From contig OX327700.1 in the NCBI GenBank assembly GCA_946807835.1, forward strand, positions 24,898,001 through 24,962,000: DNA of 64,000 nucleotides. The letters are read 5' to 3'. The notes beneath the pieces were generated by a model. The model did no database searches. It was given only the letters and a program-made list of their open reading frames with translations, and was not told the DNA's origin. This DNA is from Ailanthus altissimus (lineage: Eukaryota; Streptophyta; Magnoliopsida; Sapindales; Simaroubaceae). Shown one piece after another: positions 37,378 to 50,261 of the stretch (position 1 is its first letter; the number at the start of each line of letters is the position of its first letter). The translations under genes and the position numbers were made by a program.

Positions 37378-37704
37378 CTATGCCCATCTAACTTTCTTAG
37401 AAGCAAGTCTCTTGTCACCAGCCATTTTGAGTGGTTGTTTCAACCTTCTTGAGTCAGCAATGGATCCACCTCCACCTCCAAGCACACCACTGCTGCCGCC
37501 TGCACGCCCTACCCCTGCCGGAGATGGGTTTTTAGAATCATGGCGAGTTGTTTTGTTTTTCTGATTTATGATCCATAAGATGCAATGAAGTTTGAATTTG
37601 ACAATGATTGTAGTCTTTTCCTCTTTCTCTCTTACATTCTTATTACGACTTTGTGCAGTTTGTGGTGTCTGTGCTGCTGTGGTTTGTTCGGAAGCTGCTG
37701 CCAT
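37378..37704 (-). pseudogene. Unrecognised coding-like fragment, minus strand
   Basis: A 108-residue minus-strand frame begins MAAASEQTTAAQTPQ and ends with a Gly-rich stretch and KMAGDKRLASKKVRWA. The frame is open for about six codons upstream of the ATG (KRRPRLKEW) before a stop. Inside, an AT-rich stretch is bounded by a donor-like 'aat|gtaaga' (about 37635) and an acceptor-like 'aaatcag' (about 37560). Removing it would leave two low-complexity coding-like parts (QSRNKN joined to KNKTTRHDSKNPSP). I do not recognise the family. It could be the last exons of a small gene whose other exons I missed, a captured gene fragment or chance. Confidence 0.3.
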
Positions 37705-40700
37705 CCACTCTTTGAGCCTGGGCCTCCTCTTCCTTAAATGCTTCTAGTGTTGACTGCTCTATTTGCGTATATGTGAAGAATATAGGAATTATAAAATGAA
37801 AGTTGATAGAATTTTGTCTTCTAAATTAGGACCTTGGAATCATGTTTGAATACATTCAATGATAATTTGCTAATAATCCATTGTATTATCTTTTTTTTTT
37901 TTCTAATTTTTAATCTTTAATAAAAAAATTTCCATTTGTATGCATCAACTCTCTCCAACAACAGAAGTCACAATTGCAGATGTGACTTTGTCTTGTGATG
38001 TAGCTTGTGCTCGTCAATTTTGTGCTTTAAAGATAACTAGCTAAGTCAATTTAGCTTTGAAACAGAAACGATAGAATTAAATACTGAAATTTTCTGAATG
38101 TACCTTTCCATGCCATGATTCTTATATCAAATCTAACGTACAATCCCCCCAAGAACCTGAAGAGGATTTAAGATTGATCAACATCTTAAAACATGCAGAG
38201 TTTTTCTTTGTTAGTAGGACTCTTATGATTTATCAATCTGGTAGTTGCAGTTTATGAGATGATATCAGTTCCTGGTATATAATAAAGGAAAGCTTAAGTT
38301 CTATCAAATGAATAATTACCATAATTCTAATAATAATAATAGGATTAAAATTTAAACTGTACGTTCTAACATCTATTCAGACAAGACGTTTAAATCAAGG
38401 TCTCCATTCATGGGTTGTTTTGATAAAATAAAAACGAGGTTAATAAATTCTTGTTTTTATCGAGATGGATGTAAAAGAAATTGATAAAGGCATTTGGTTC
38501 ATATAATTCGGATAAAGTTTTAAATACAAATTAACGTTTTCAGGTATAATATCAAAGAAGAATAATTCGGAATTTAAACTACTTAAATCTATTAAATGGT
38601 AGCTTCAGCTGCTTTATACACCAACCTGACTTGAGATTAAACGTTCGAGACATTATAATATATAAATAGATGCACCCATGACTAGAGTTCTTGGCAGCAT
38701 CCTAAAGTATTACAATTATCGATATATAATATAATATTAATATTAAATTACAAAATAAAATAATTTCGCTTATAATTCAGGGTTCAACTATTATGCACTA
38801 CATGTATAATGGAGCTCTTCTATTTTATTTTATTTTTTGCTTATTTTAATTTATGAATTGTATTTTTAAAATATTTAAAAAATATGACAAATTTATAATA
38901 AATGACCAAAAAACAAAATAGAACGAACAAAGAAAAGCTTAGAATATAAAACAAGAGAGAGAGAGAAAGCAACTCTATACTCTGTAGTGACGCCAAATAA
39001 AGACATTAAGTAATAACCTTCGCCGGAACAAGATATTTGGCGGAGAGTTTTGTTTCAGTGCGCTCAGTTTTGTTTGTACTTTTTAAGCGTATTTTTGGTC
39101 TTTCTTATTTAGATATTGCACTAGAATACAAAAACTCGAGAAGGCGCGATTATTTCTCATCTCGCATCCTTCGGTTGTGCCAGTTTTTGTTTGGGTCCCT
39201 AAGGTTTTACAATTTCTTAATTTAAGACATAGCTTGTCGATTGGTATTAAATAGATCCCTCCTACAATCAAATCCTACTTAAAATGACCGATGTACTTTT
39301 TATATTTAGGACCCCTTTGATATGTCATATAGGATTCCATTGAAATTGTTACTAGTAAATAGGAATAAGGATGGCAAAATTTAGGTGGGCTTTGCTCAAT
39401 TTGAAATAGATTTTGATTTTGATTATGATTTTTTTAGATTTTTGAAATTTGAGTTGCACTCAATCTTTTAAGTGTGGGTCGAGTCTAGTTGTCTAGAACT
39501 CTTATTTTAACCTGAATTTTAATTCATCGAAAACAACCCTAATTACAATCAAAACTACAAATATATGGCTTATCAATATTGAAAAGTCAAAATCAAGAAC
39601 AATTTTGTTAAAGGATTCACTCACTAGAAGTTATTTTCTTTAACTTGTTTGACTTTTCAAACTCCTGTAACTTGCTGGATTATTAGGTTAAGGAAATAGC
39701 TAAAGTCGTATGCTCTAGACTTAGTTGGTGATTGCAAACATAGAGATCTTGATGAGGAGTCTAACAAACAGAGGATTTATTTTGTTCAAAAAGTACCTGT
39801 ATCTCTTTCTTTGGACGAGAAAGATGACGGGTTTGGACAAGAACAGAGAAAAAACTAAAATATTAAATAAGTAATTTAAAAAAACCCAAGTTCTAGACTA
39901 GGTTAATTTAGGTTCAAAAAAACTCAGATTTGACCTAACTCAAACCTAAAAAATAATAAAATAAAATCTGCACCAAGTAAAAAAAATATGAAATTTTTGA
40001 AAATTTTTTTGGGTTTCTCTAACTTCGGGTGCGGATATTTTTTGCTATCTCTAAATAGAATATGATATAATTGAGTTATATAATGAATTGTGTTTGGTGT
40101 ATTATAAGATTAGATTGAATAATATATATAATTTTATTATTAAAATATTACAAAAATAAGTAATTATTTAAATTATTAATTTTCCTACATTATACAAATG
40201 AACACTAATTAAAAATTTAATTTTTTTTATTATTAAATAGTTAATAATTTTTATTTATATTAATAAATATTTAGATAAATATTTAATTTGTAACATTAAT
40301 TTTATTTTTTTTAAAGAAACAGTAATTTTATTGGTCATTAATTTATGAATATTTATTTATAATTTTTTTTATTTTTGTAACTTGTATTATATTTTATTAT
40401 TTAATAATTATTCTTAAAATTATAATATTTAAATTTTATTCATTATTTTAAGAAATAATTATAAAGTTTTTTAAATTAATTTTTTTTGTTACCCACGGAA
40501 CTTCATTATTTTAAAGGATAAATGGTGGATCTCAAATAGAACCTACACCATTTATTCCCACCTATTTTTTTATGATCAAATATTGGTTTTGTCCAATCTC
40601 AAGAAAATCTCATATGCAGCAAACGGGGCCTTAAAATACAATTTGATTCTAAATTCAATATTTAAAGGTAGAGCTATCGACACGAATATGCAAATCGAAT

Positions 40701-41010
40701 TTAAATATTCATAAATTTCAGATTTGATTCGCATAATAATTTGAATTAAAAATTTAAATTTGAATTAATATTTATTTAAAAAAAATATTCACAATTTAAT
40801 TCGTTTGATTCGCATTTTAAAATAAATAATTTAATTAACATAATTTGATCCAAAATTGATTTGAATTCGTTCTAAAATCGATTCAACTCAATTCAAAATT
40901 GATTTAAACTCAATTTGTTTTGTTAAAATATAAAAACTGACTTAAATTTAAAATTAAGTCATTCACAAATAATGATATACAATTTATCTAAAATTCATTC
41001 AAGTACAATA
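37705..41010. other. Gene-free AT-rich spacer
   Basis: No coding region is supported. A (GA)n stretch is at 38956-38968. Between 39350 and 40060 a phrase-rich segment ('aaatttaggtgggctttgctc', 'aacccaagttctagactagg') looks like old repeat DNA. 40080-40470 and 40650-40980 are nearly pure A/T. The ORFs at 39037-39225 (+) and 39083-39271 (-) overlap on opposite strands and show no recognisable similarity. Confidence 0.5.
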
Positions 41011-41018
41011 TAAAAAAA

Positions 41019-41197
41019 GAGTAATACTAAACATCTCAAAAATTTAACTCAAATTGTATTTTAAAAGTGATTTATCAAGTAAATATTAAGTGGTAAAATA
41101 GTGTAAATTTTAAATCATTTATTACACCCAATCTTTGCTTGATAAATCACTTTTAAAATACAATTTGAGATAAATTTTTGAAATGCCTAGCTTACTC
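41019..41197. mobile_element. hAT-like MITE with 8-bp target duplication
   Basis: A 179-bp element with ~65-bp imperfect terminal inverted repeats: both ends read inward as GAGTAA, then 'tcaaaaattta.ctcaaattg', then 'ttttaaaagtgatttatcaa'. It is flanked by the exact 8-mer TAAAAAAA at 41011-41018 and 41198-41205. Duplication length points to the hAT superfamily; the long inverted repeats are less typical, so a fold-back relative is possible. No ORF. It lies less than 100 bp outside the Tat-type retrotransposon. Confidence 0.8.
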
Positions 41198-41289
41198 TAA
41201 AAAAACTCCAACTTAAGTCTTAATCTAACATAACGAAGGAAAAAGTTCACTAATAGTCCCTTAAAAAGGCCATAAGTTTTTATAGTTAT

Positions 41290-42186
41290 TGATTGAAAAA
41301 AATAATTTTTAGGCCAACGAGTTTTAAATTTATTTGGTTGCAAGAATAAAAACTTTGGGCATTTGGGCCGAAATCACGAGCTTACTGGACCTTTTGGTTG
41401 CTGTGACGCCTGAAAACACAATAAAAATTATTGTTAAGATCTTGTTGGGGGTGGTTTCAATGAAGGCTTTTCGATACTTAAGTCAGGTATCTGTCTGAGA
41501 ACAGAAGTGAAATTTTGAGAGAAGAGTAAGATTTTTTAGACTAAAGTGGTGGATTCAAGATGGAACCTGTTTTGAGTAGTTTTCTTCTCTTTATATAGCA
41601 TTGGTCTTTTTAGAATATTTTAGGCTTTGGTGCTTATCTTCGTCGTATTGAAGTTGTTTTAGGTAATCCTTCGATCTCCTGGTGTGATTTAAGGGATAAC
41701 TTCCTAAAATAACACGATTCTTCTTCCAAAATAGTCTTGCTTGCCTTTTTTTAAAATTTTTCCTTATTTAGATTGTTTTACATTTTCCTTTTAAGTTGAT
41801 GGGTATTGTTTGGCCTTTTTAGTGTGTGGTCCTATGCGATTTTTTGGAAACCTCTACTCAAAGGTGGTTTGGTATATTTGCTGTGTCGATCTTCTTATGG
41901 TTTATATATCACGCTCTAAGTATATTCCTGAGTATCAGACTGAGCATCTTTGGACAACATGTAGGATCTGAGCTGATCGGTCTTAACCTTGTTAATTTGG
42001 TCCAAGTGGCTGAGTAGGTTACGTGCTTTTAGTCCTTATTCCTTTGATGGTACCTGGGCAACTTGCCCTATCATTTGAGGGCCCTAGTATTTTGGGCCTT
42101 TGGGCCAGTCTTTCGTTTGGCATTTTTATAGGTTGATATATGGGTTTTTTTAGAACTGGGCATTTAGAGATTTTCAAAGGGGAACA
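41290..42186 (-). repeat. Left (3') LTR of the Tat-type element
   Basis: Begins TGATTGAAAA and ends GGGGAACA on the + strand. It aligns throughout with 51908-52815, for example 'ggttgcaagaataaaaa' and 'ttgatggtacctggg'. Confidence 0.85.
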
Positions 42187-42758
42187 GGGGTCTGCCAGTT
42201 TCTAATTTTGATTAATTAAAACTAAAAACTGTATTTTTCATGAATTTTCTTACTTGGTGCACACTATAATAGAAAGACCCGAACGGATTTTTAATATTCT
42301 TAAACATTGTTACTACTGCTTGGTGTTGAAGATGTTGCCCTAAGTCATGTGCTATAGCTGCTCGGTCTTTTAGAAGATCGGGATAATGCCAAGCAGAGTG
42401 CTTTTTTATTGTACTTAGCATTTTCCTCGTATCTTGGGTATTTATTAGTCATGATGACAAGGATCCTGAAATAGCACACTTAACATTTGATTCACTTGAA
42501 ATCATATAGCTAGGGGTATTTGGAAACAAAAAGTCACGTCTGTTCAGTACCCCAATGATGTTTAGGCGGCTGAAAAAATCTGATCCATTGATTTTTAAAC
42601 TGAACAACTCAGATCAAATTTTTTGAAAAGATGTGTATTAATGGTGCTTGTGAATATGTAACGACAAGTCAATCCTTTAAAGGGATGTCTCTTCGGATGC
42701 CTTGATAATCGTAACCATTCGGTCTATCTGAACGGTCATGATCTTTTTAGTCCAGACG

Positions 42759-42768
42759 CTATAAAAAT
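42759..42768 (+). promoter_or_regulatory. TATA-like box upstream of the antisense ORF
   Basis: CTATAAAAAT is followed about 30 bases later by a CT-rich leader-like stretch (42780-42830). The putative coding region on the same strand starts about 380 bases downstream. A promoter for the opposite-strand ORF is inferred from position and motif only. Confidence 0.4.
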
Positions 42769-43149
42769 CCTTTTCTGCATTATTTTCTTTTCTTTTCTTT
42801 ATTTTATTCATCTTCCTCAAGCATCAATATACTCAGAGCATTCTACGTACACTTTTCGGCAATGATCTTCCTTATTCAGACATATTTCGGCAATCAATTG
42901 TCTTTATTAATTTTTGCGCCTCAACTAGTAAGTTCTTATTTTTCTCCTCTTAAAATATTTTTATACATATTTTACTTTCCTGCAAAAATGGTTTCTTTAG
43001 GATTGTACCTGTGATATGAATATGGTCTTTGTGTATTGTCATTTCCAGTAGCTTATCATGCATAAAATCTAAATGTTTCCTGTTTTTTATGGTTGTCTTC
43101 ATCTTTTGGGTATGGTTTGCCTATGTCCTTGCCCTCTATGGCTTATTAG

Positions 43150-45823
43150 TTGTTTAGAAAAAACTTAATTTTCATGGCATCAGGATGTAGAAATGGCTTA
43201 GACTTAGGGTTCTCTACCAGAAACATGGCTATTGAGAAAAAGGTTGATAGCCTTAAAGTCTTACTAGTCAAGACGACAAGTGGGGCTAATAGGAGCGGCG
43301 CGGCCTCTATCTCAACTGGTAACATAACCTCTACCTCTCTTACTATTATCACTAATGCCGAGTTGGTCTTGGCTATTGGTAACGATAAAGTAAAGGTTGA
43401 TCCTGAGGACTCTACTCAGGAGCTTCTCAGAACGTTAGAGGTCATAAAATTAGAATTAGACAGGAGGTACTAATGTCTAGAACTCCCCAGGAGAACCTGG
43501 ACTCGCTGAGGACCATATATAACAGCCCTACCCCTTAGGTTGCCCTCCCTTGATGATTTTTCAAGCAACCCTATAGATGGGGAAGTGGCTATCGACATGG
43601 AATTTCATAAGTTAGGTCTTAAGCTTCTTATGCAGCCATACTTTGCTTAAATGCTAGCCCAACTAAGGGTAGTCCCTCCTCAATTAGGTCCCAACTCTTG
43701 AAGGGTTCTATCAATTTGTATGTCTTTCAGGCAAGAGCATAGCTATCTTCACCTTATTACCAGGAGCTACACCATCTCTATTACTTTATGAGCAGCACTG
43801 AAGGGCAGAAAGGTTTCTATTACTTGTCATTTCATGGCCTTCAAAACCCCATCCCAGGCCGTCTCTCATCTATCAAGAGTTAAAAAGGTAAATGGTTCTT
43901 TGTTAGGGGCGAGTGGGGCCAAGTAGTCCCTAAATGAAGAGGGGGGAACTAGGTTGTCCACTCTAATTTTTTTATGAACTTAAGTCTTTCTTGATTCTTT
44001 CTTTGATTCTTGGTGTGCAGATTTTTATTTCTTTTTTTATTAACACTTTAAGTTTCAGAAACTTGGGCAACTACTTTTGTAGTATCTGAGAATAGGCGTG
44101 TCTGTAAAGAGACTGATCTCACTAATATTTCCCTTATGCAAGGCCTGTTATCCATAGCTAGCCTTGTACAATTAGGCTTAGACATTTTTATACCAAGAGA
44201 ACCTCATGTGTACAGTAAGTTGATCAAGATTTAACTTTTTTTTTAGCCTGAGCTTCTTTTTCTTAACTTTGCTTATAATTATGCAGGATTGACCGAGAAG
44301 AGAGGTAGCGATAGGAGGAAGAGGGACTATATTAAGGGCCACGGTTCATCTTTGAGATGTTAGGGGAATATTATCCTCGATAATGTCATAAGGCTCCTCT
44401 TTAGCTTAGAAGGGAGGGGCCAAGACAGAGCTCCTATTCATGGATGTGGGTTAGTCGTCCAGACAGGCAGGGATCGAGAAAGCCCTTAAAGAGGATGAGG
44501 TGCAAGTCCTCTACTTGCTCAGATCGTTCCTCAAGGTAGAGGCCAGCCTTTTAAGGCTAGCCCTCAGGGCAGAGGCCAAGTTACTTCACGCTCTTTCCAG
44601 GTCTGGCCTCCCCAGCATGTTCAGTACAGACTCTTCTATCTATTTGGCAAATAAGGGAATCGGCTCAAAAGGCCTAGATGAGCCTTTGATAAGGGAATGA
44701 TCTCTCATGACTGTTTCTTCAACGGTACTGGTTCTAGAGAGAAAGAATGATCTGACCTTCCTACTACTCGTTATGCAGGAGATGGAGAGGTACATGAATC
44801 TAGCCCGGGCAACCTAGGTTTCCTCTTTGGACCCCATTACCAAATTCTATGCTGCCACTGGGTCTGTTTTGGATGTAAGTTACTTATTCTTTCTTGTCTC
44901 TGCTTAGTTGTGTTTTTTTAATCTAAGCTAACTTGGTTTCTTTTCTTTGGCAATTTGCTTATCTCTTCTCTCAATTATAAACCAAATTTTTTAGAATTGT
45001 GGCATGGGCCCACTAGGTTAAAGAGTGCCTTGCACAAGCAAGACAATAGGCTATGCAAGCTTGAAGTAAAAAAAACCAAGAGGGGGAGCGAGCAAGTAAA
45101 CTGGCTGTCCAGATTGAAGACCTAGAGATTGGTCTTGCTAAAGCGGAGAGTAGGGTATCCAAACTAGAGTGCCAGAAGAAACTAGCAGAGCAACAAATGG
45201 CCAATTCTTTGGCCATAGCTGAAAGTCATGCTGCCAAGCTTGTAAACCAGAGAGATAGCTCGCAGCGGCTCAAAGGGAAAAGAAAGCTGGTCGAGTAGAT
45301 CAGGAATAACTTAGCTGCCCTAAGTCGAAGATAATGAGGCTCTATCAACTAGGTAATATGAAGGCTTTTGCCAAGTTACAGTAGAAGGCTTCTAGAGGTC
45401 GATTGACATCTTCAAAGAGAATTATCCAAAGATCGCTTGCAGTGGATGTGAGAGTTGGTCTCTAGAGGGTAGGCTCCTCAAGGAGAGGCTTCCTAGGCCC
45501 AAAAGGCTGAGTTGACTAATCTTGCTCCTACCGATGCTGCCCTTATTGTTCAAGATCAAGCCACTGCTCCCCTTGTTCAAGCTCAGGCCACAGCTTTTCT
45601 TATTCAAGATCAAGCCGCTACTCCATTTGTTCAAGCTTAAGCCACTGTTCCTCTATCTACTGACCATGTACCTCCACTTAATGCTGCTTTCACTCCACAT
45701 ACTGTATGAGTTGAAGTTGTTCTGGATGAAGCATCCCAAGTTATTCCTCCTCCTATTGCTGTGGATTTGGGAAGTGCTATAGTTGTGAACTTGGAGTCTA
45801 CTGATACTGCTACTACTGCTTGA
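43150..45823 (+). pseudogene. Antisense extra ORF of the Tat element (Transposase_28-like)
   Basis: On the + strand, opposite to gag-pol, broken coding segments can be followed. One is an N-terminal open frame at 43150-43473 (MASGCRNGLDLG at its second ATG). Around 43655-43725 there is a motif like VPPQLGPNS. At 43812-43925 the translation GFYYLSFHGLQN, a stop in place of an expected Trp, then KGKWFFVRGEWG is typical of the plant 'putative gypsy type transposon' family (PF04195). A coiled-coil-like region lies at 45080-45300 (IEDLEIGLAKAESRVSKLE) and an Ala/Pro-rich tail ends at a TGA at 45821-45823. T-rich stretches with GT/AG ends, for example ...tatgcag at 44287, suggest introns. Frameshifts and stops show decay. 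Function in these elements is not established. Confidence 0.65.
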
Positions 45824-46538
45824 GTTATTCTGCCTTTTTACTTTTTCTTTCCTAATGCTTTATCTTTCTTTGTATTGGCTGAACCACAGAATAATATTTG
45901 TAATTTGTGTTATGAATGCAAGTTTATTTTTCACATTACTTGCTCTTACTTTTATACTTATTTGCTTTGTGAGTGTTGTTGTAGACCTGTTCTTTCATGG
46001 TAATAACTTTGAACAGATCTATTGAATGAGATCATGCTCAAGTCTTGATAAAACAATTAGTTTAAGCAACATAGTATAAATTGAGAAGATAGTTTCTAGT
46101 GACTCGGATTAACTTATTCATACTTAGTAATATAAGAAGTAATTCCAAACCTCAATTATAAGCATATTAGTAAAAAATCTGCTTGGACATATGGAAATTA
46201 TTAAATACCTTTTAAAGTGGCATACTGATTCAATACTATTGAGCAGACCAAAATGGTGTGAGCAAATCATGTGATAATAATCAAAGAATGTTAAACAAAT
46301 TAAACATTATACCAATCAATTCATGTCGAGCAGATTAAGTAGTATACCGTTTGAGTGGTGCTGAACTAATCATGTAATGTACCAATTATATGATGTTAGG
46401 CCGATCATTTAAAGATACGTTTTATCCTTCAAAATATGTTGGTTGTGTATAGGGTCAACTTGATTAGCAATATCTTGACTGTTCTTTCTTTAATGAGATC
46501 TTTATTGTGAAATTATCCTTGTTCGACTGAGTCTAGGT

Positions 46539-46790
46539 AATCTCTTGAGTACCACACCTCTACAAGGGCCACCTCTAAGAGCATTAACCCTTATCTCGAG
46601 CAACCCCTTGAGTGCCGCACCTTTATAGAGACTACCTCTAAAAGCGTTACCCCATTCTGTTGTCTTTAGATAACCCCTTTAAGTGCTGCACCTCTATAAG
46701 GATTAACTCTAAGGGCGTTGATTTTCTTGACAGTTTCCCAGGAAACCCCTTGAATGGAACACCCTTACAAAGACTACCTCTAAAGTTACA
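46539..46790. repeat. Imperfect tandem repeats (62-71 bp) in the 3' region of the Tat element
   Basis: Four copies of a unit around 'aaccccttgagtgccgcacc' followed by 'actacctctaa.agcgtt' begin at 46539, 46601, 46672 and 46743. They lie between the integrase relic and the antisense ORF. Short tandem arrays at this place are known in Tat/Ogre elements. Confidence 0.8.
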
Positions 46791-46929
46791 AGAAAAAGGT
46801 GCGGCACTCAATAGCAAGCAGCTATTCATTCGAAAGGAAATACATGAAAATAATTTTTATTACTAGTATTTCTACTCAAGTACAACAAATATATGAAAAG
46901 TTATTTCTTGCAAGAAGATGATACATAAA

Positions 46930-49820
46930 TCTTATAGATAATACTTTTTTAGAAGTTCAGCAATAATTGTGTGGGGGATTTCGTATTGACACATTACATT
47001 CCTCCAAACGAAATCTTGCACACTTTTCCTAGTTATCTTTGAAAATGGTTTGACCTCAATCTAATTGGTGAAGTAGTCCATCATCACAACCACATACTTG
47101 CAAGATCCTATTTCTTGAAGTAAGGGACTTATCAGATCTAGCCTCTATTAAGGCGAACGGCCATGGTCTTGTCATTGTAGTTAATTCTTCAGTTGATGCT
47201 TGTATTTTATCTATGAATCTCTGGTATGCATCATAATGTCTGACGAGCTCTTTGGCATCTTGAAGAGCATTAGGCTAATAGTAGCCAGTTCTGAATATGG
47301 GCCAATGCCTCTATCTTCGAATAATTACCACAAATCCCTTTATAGACTTCCCTAAGAACACCCATTCTACTTCTTGTGGTCCCAACACCTTATGTAAGGA
47401 TGAGAAAAGCTACGTCTGTATAATACTCCATCTATAACTGAGTGTTATTTTGTTTTATATTTACTTTTACGGGCTTCTTTCTTATTTGCTGGAAGAGCTT
47501 CATTCTAAATGTAATCTCTAACCAAATTTATCCAACTGGCTTGTGAATCGATTTATATTACCTATTCTTCCTCCTATACACTTGGCTTTGGGATGAATTC
47601 CACAAGAACTATTTATAGTAATTGAGCTTCTTCGTTGGAGGCTAACTGAGTTATAACATTTGCTCTATGATTTTCACCTACTGGGATCAATTCCATCATG
47701 ACTTCATTGAACTGGCTTATTCAGTTCCTAAATTTTTCCAAGTAAGCCACCATATTATTTTCTCGAGCCTCAAAGTTATCATTTACCTAGTTACTACCAA
47801 TTGAGAATTTTTCATTACTAACATATCCTTGATTGCTAACGCGTGAGCCACTCTTAGTCCAACCAAAAGGGTTTCATATTCTACTTCGTTGTTGGAGGCT
47901 TTGAATCCAAACTGTATGGCATAACTTATCTTATCTCTTTCTGGGCTAATAAAGATGATCCCTGCTTCATATCCTTGAAAGTTGAATGCCTTATCAATGT
48001 ATATCACCCACTCTATATTTTTCTTAAGGGTCTCTTATCCTGACTCCTCTACTTCCACGTCCTCGCACGTGCATTCAGCCATGAAATTAGTTAAGGCTTG
48101 CCTCTTGATAGCTATTCGAGGTTTGTATAGTATATCAAACTTGCTTAATTTCACAGACCACCTGACCAGACGATCCGATAACTTTGGTTTATACAGAATC
48201 TAATTTAATGGCTGATTAGTTAAAATCATAATTTTATAATCCTAAAAGTACAGTTGCAATTTTCTTCTCGGCACTATCAAGGCTAGCATTAACTTCTCTA
48301 AAAAGGGATACCTGCTCTCTAGGTCGGTAAAAGTATTATTAACATAATAAACTGGTCTTTGAACTTCTCATTCCTTTTTTACTAGTACTGAGCTTACTGC
48401 CCAGTCTAAAAAACACTCAAATAAAGCATAAGCTCATCCCATTGGATAGGAACGGCGAGATGAACAAGCTGGGAGAGGTAAGCTTTAAGTTATTGAAAAG
48501 CCTCCTCGTATTCTAGGGTCTACCAATTCTTATCCTTTCTCTTTATCACCTGAAAAAATTCAAAATATTTGCAGTGGCTTGGGAAGTAAACATGCTCAGA
48601 GCTACTACTAGTCCTATAAGCCACTAAATTTTCTTAACAGCGCTTAGAGATTTCATTTTGAGAATAGCCCAGACTTTATTCGGGTTGGCCTCTATTCCTT
48701 TCTAACTGACCATGAAGCCCATACATTTTCCAAACTTCACCCCGATTGTACACTTCTTAAAGGTTTAGCTTCATATTATTTCTCCTTAGGATCTTAAAGA
48801 CTTCCCTTAAATTCTTCTTATGGTCTACAATTTCTTTGGACTTACTTATCATATCATCTACGTACACTTTCATGTTCTTATTGATCAAGGGTTTGAACAA
48901 TTTATTCACCAACCTCTGGTAGGTGGCTCCTACTTTCTTTAGACCAAACTATATCACCTTATAGCAGTATATCCCCTGATGAGTTATAAAAGATGTCATC
49001 TTCTAGTTTGGAGGAAGCATCGATATTTAATTGTAATTAGAGAACTCTCCATGAAGCTGAGTAGTTCATGCCTAGTAGTGGAATCAACCAACTGATTAAT
49101 CTTGGGAAGTAGGAAGCTATCCTTCGAGCATGCCTTGTTCAAATTGGTAAAATTAACACACAATCTCCACTTTCAATTGACTTTCTTTACCATCACAATA
49201 TTGGCCAACCAATCCGAATGGTTGACTTCCCTAATAAATTCAACAGCCAATAACTTTTCCACTTCTGCGGCTACTGTCTCATTCCTATCCTAATTAAATA
49301 TCTTTATTTTCTGCTTGATTAGCTGGAATGTTGGATTTATAACCAACCTATGGGAAGCCATGGCATGATCTATTCTTGACATATCCTCGTGGGACCAAGC
49401 AAAGATATCTGAAACTTCATGTACAAGTGCAATTAACCCCTCTGTAACTTTAGGTTCCAAATGAGATCCAATCTTGACTACTTTTTTGGCTCACTAGGTC
49501 TGCCTTGATTTGGATTTAACTCTTCTACTAGTTCGAGTAACCCCTCATCTTCTTTTTTAAGATCAACGGTGAATATTCAAAAGGCTTTATTTGCTAATAC
49601 GACATAGCAACTCTTTGCCATCTTTTGATCTCTTGCCATTACCCTTATTCTTTCTTTGGCTAGGAATTTGGGTTTTAAATAGTGTATGGATAAAGCAGCA
49701 TTAGTGTTCCCCATAAATGGTTGCTCGAGAAGAAGTTTGTAAGGGAATGGCTAGTCGACCACTATGAAGTTGGTCATGATTATTTTTTTTGTACAGCTTC
49801 TATCCTAAAGTTAGAGGAAG
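46930..49820 (-). pseudogene. Degenerate gypsy pol: PR-RT linker, RT, RNase H, integrase
   Basis: Minus-strand translation shows, from right to left: a linker with SIHYLKPKF and RDQKMAKSCYV (about 49800-49610); reverse transcriptase with FITHQGIYCYKV (about 49000) and the catalytic YVDDM at 48850-48864 following GATYQRLVNKLF; RNase H with YIDKAFNFQGYEAGI and SNNEVEYETLL (48007-47783), continuing as ENNMVAYLEKFRN to about 47590; and the integrase core with KYVVVMMDYFTN and YEIPHTII (about 47115-46950). The integrase C-terminus is not found. Stops occur in each domain, so the protein is dead. Domain order with RT before integrase identifies Ty3/gypsy. Confidence 0.88.
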
Positions 49821-50261
49821 AGCTACCATCCTGATCGACATTATGCAACCTTCCCCAAACCTTTGTAATGGGATTTGGGTTCTCTTCATATGTAAATTAT
49901 TGATCTTTAACTCATCTAGGTGTCTTTAAAAATTATGTTAACCGAACTGCTTGGGTTAACAAACAACCTATTCACTTCTACTTCGACAACCTACACTGCC
50001 ACTACAAGTGCGTTATTATGGAGTAACTCACCCATTGAGCATCTTCTTCTGTAAATATAATGGAAACCTCTTATTGTAATCTTGGCTTCTTGATTAAGGG
50101 CATATTACACATGACCTGATGTCCTATCATGGAGTAGCGCGAATAATTTGTTTTCTGTTAATTAGAATCTCGGCCAGTATAGGCTATTCAGATATGATCA
50201 TTACAGTGTTAAGGTTTGACCCGCTTGGGGGATCAGTAGGTGGATTACGCTGTCTATCTGC

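Noticed and set aside
45522..45782. 86-codon Leu-rich plus-strand ORF
   Set aside because: It is an alternative frame of the Ala/Pro/Gln-rich tail of the antisense ORF (frame reading ATAPLVQAQATAFL).
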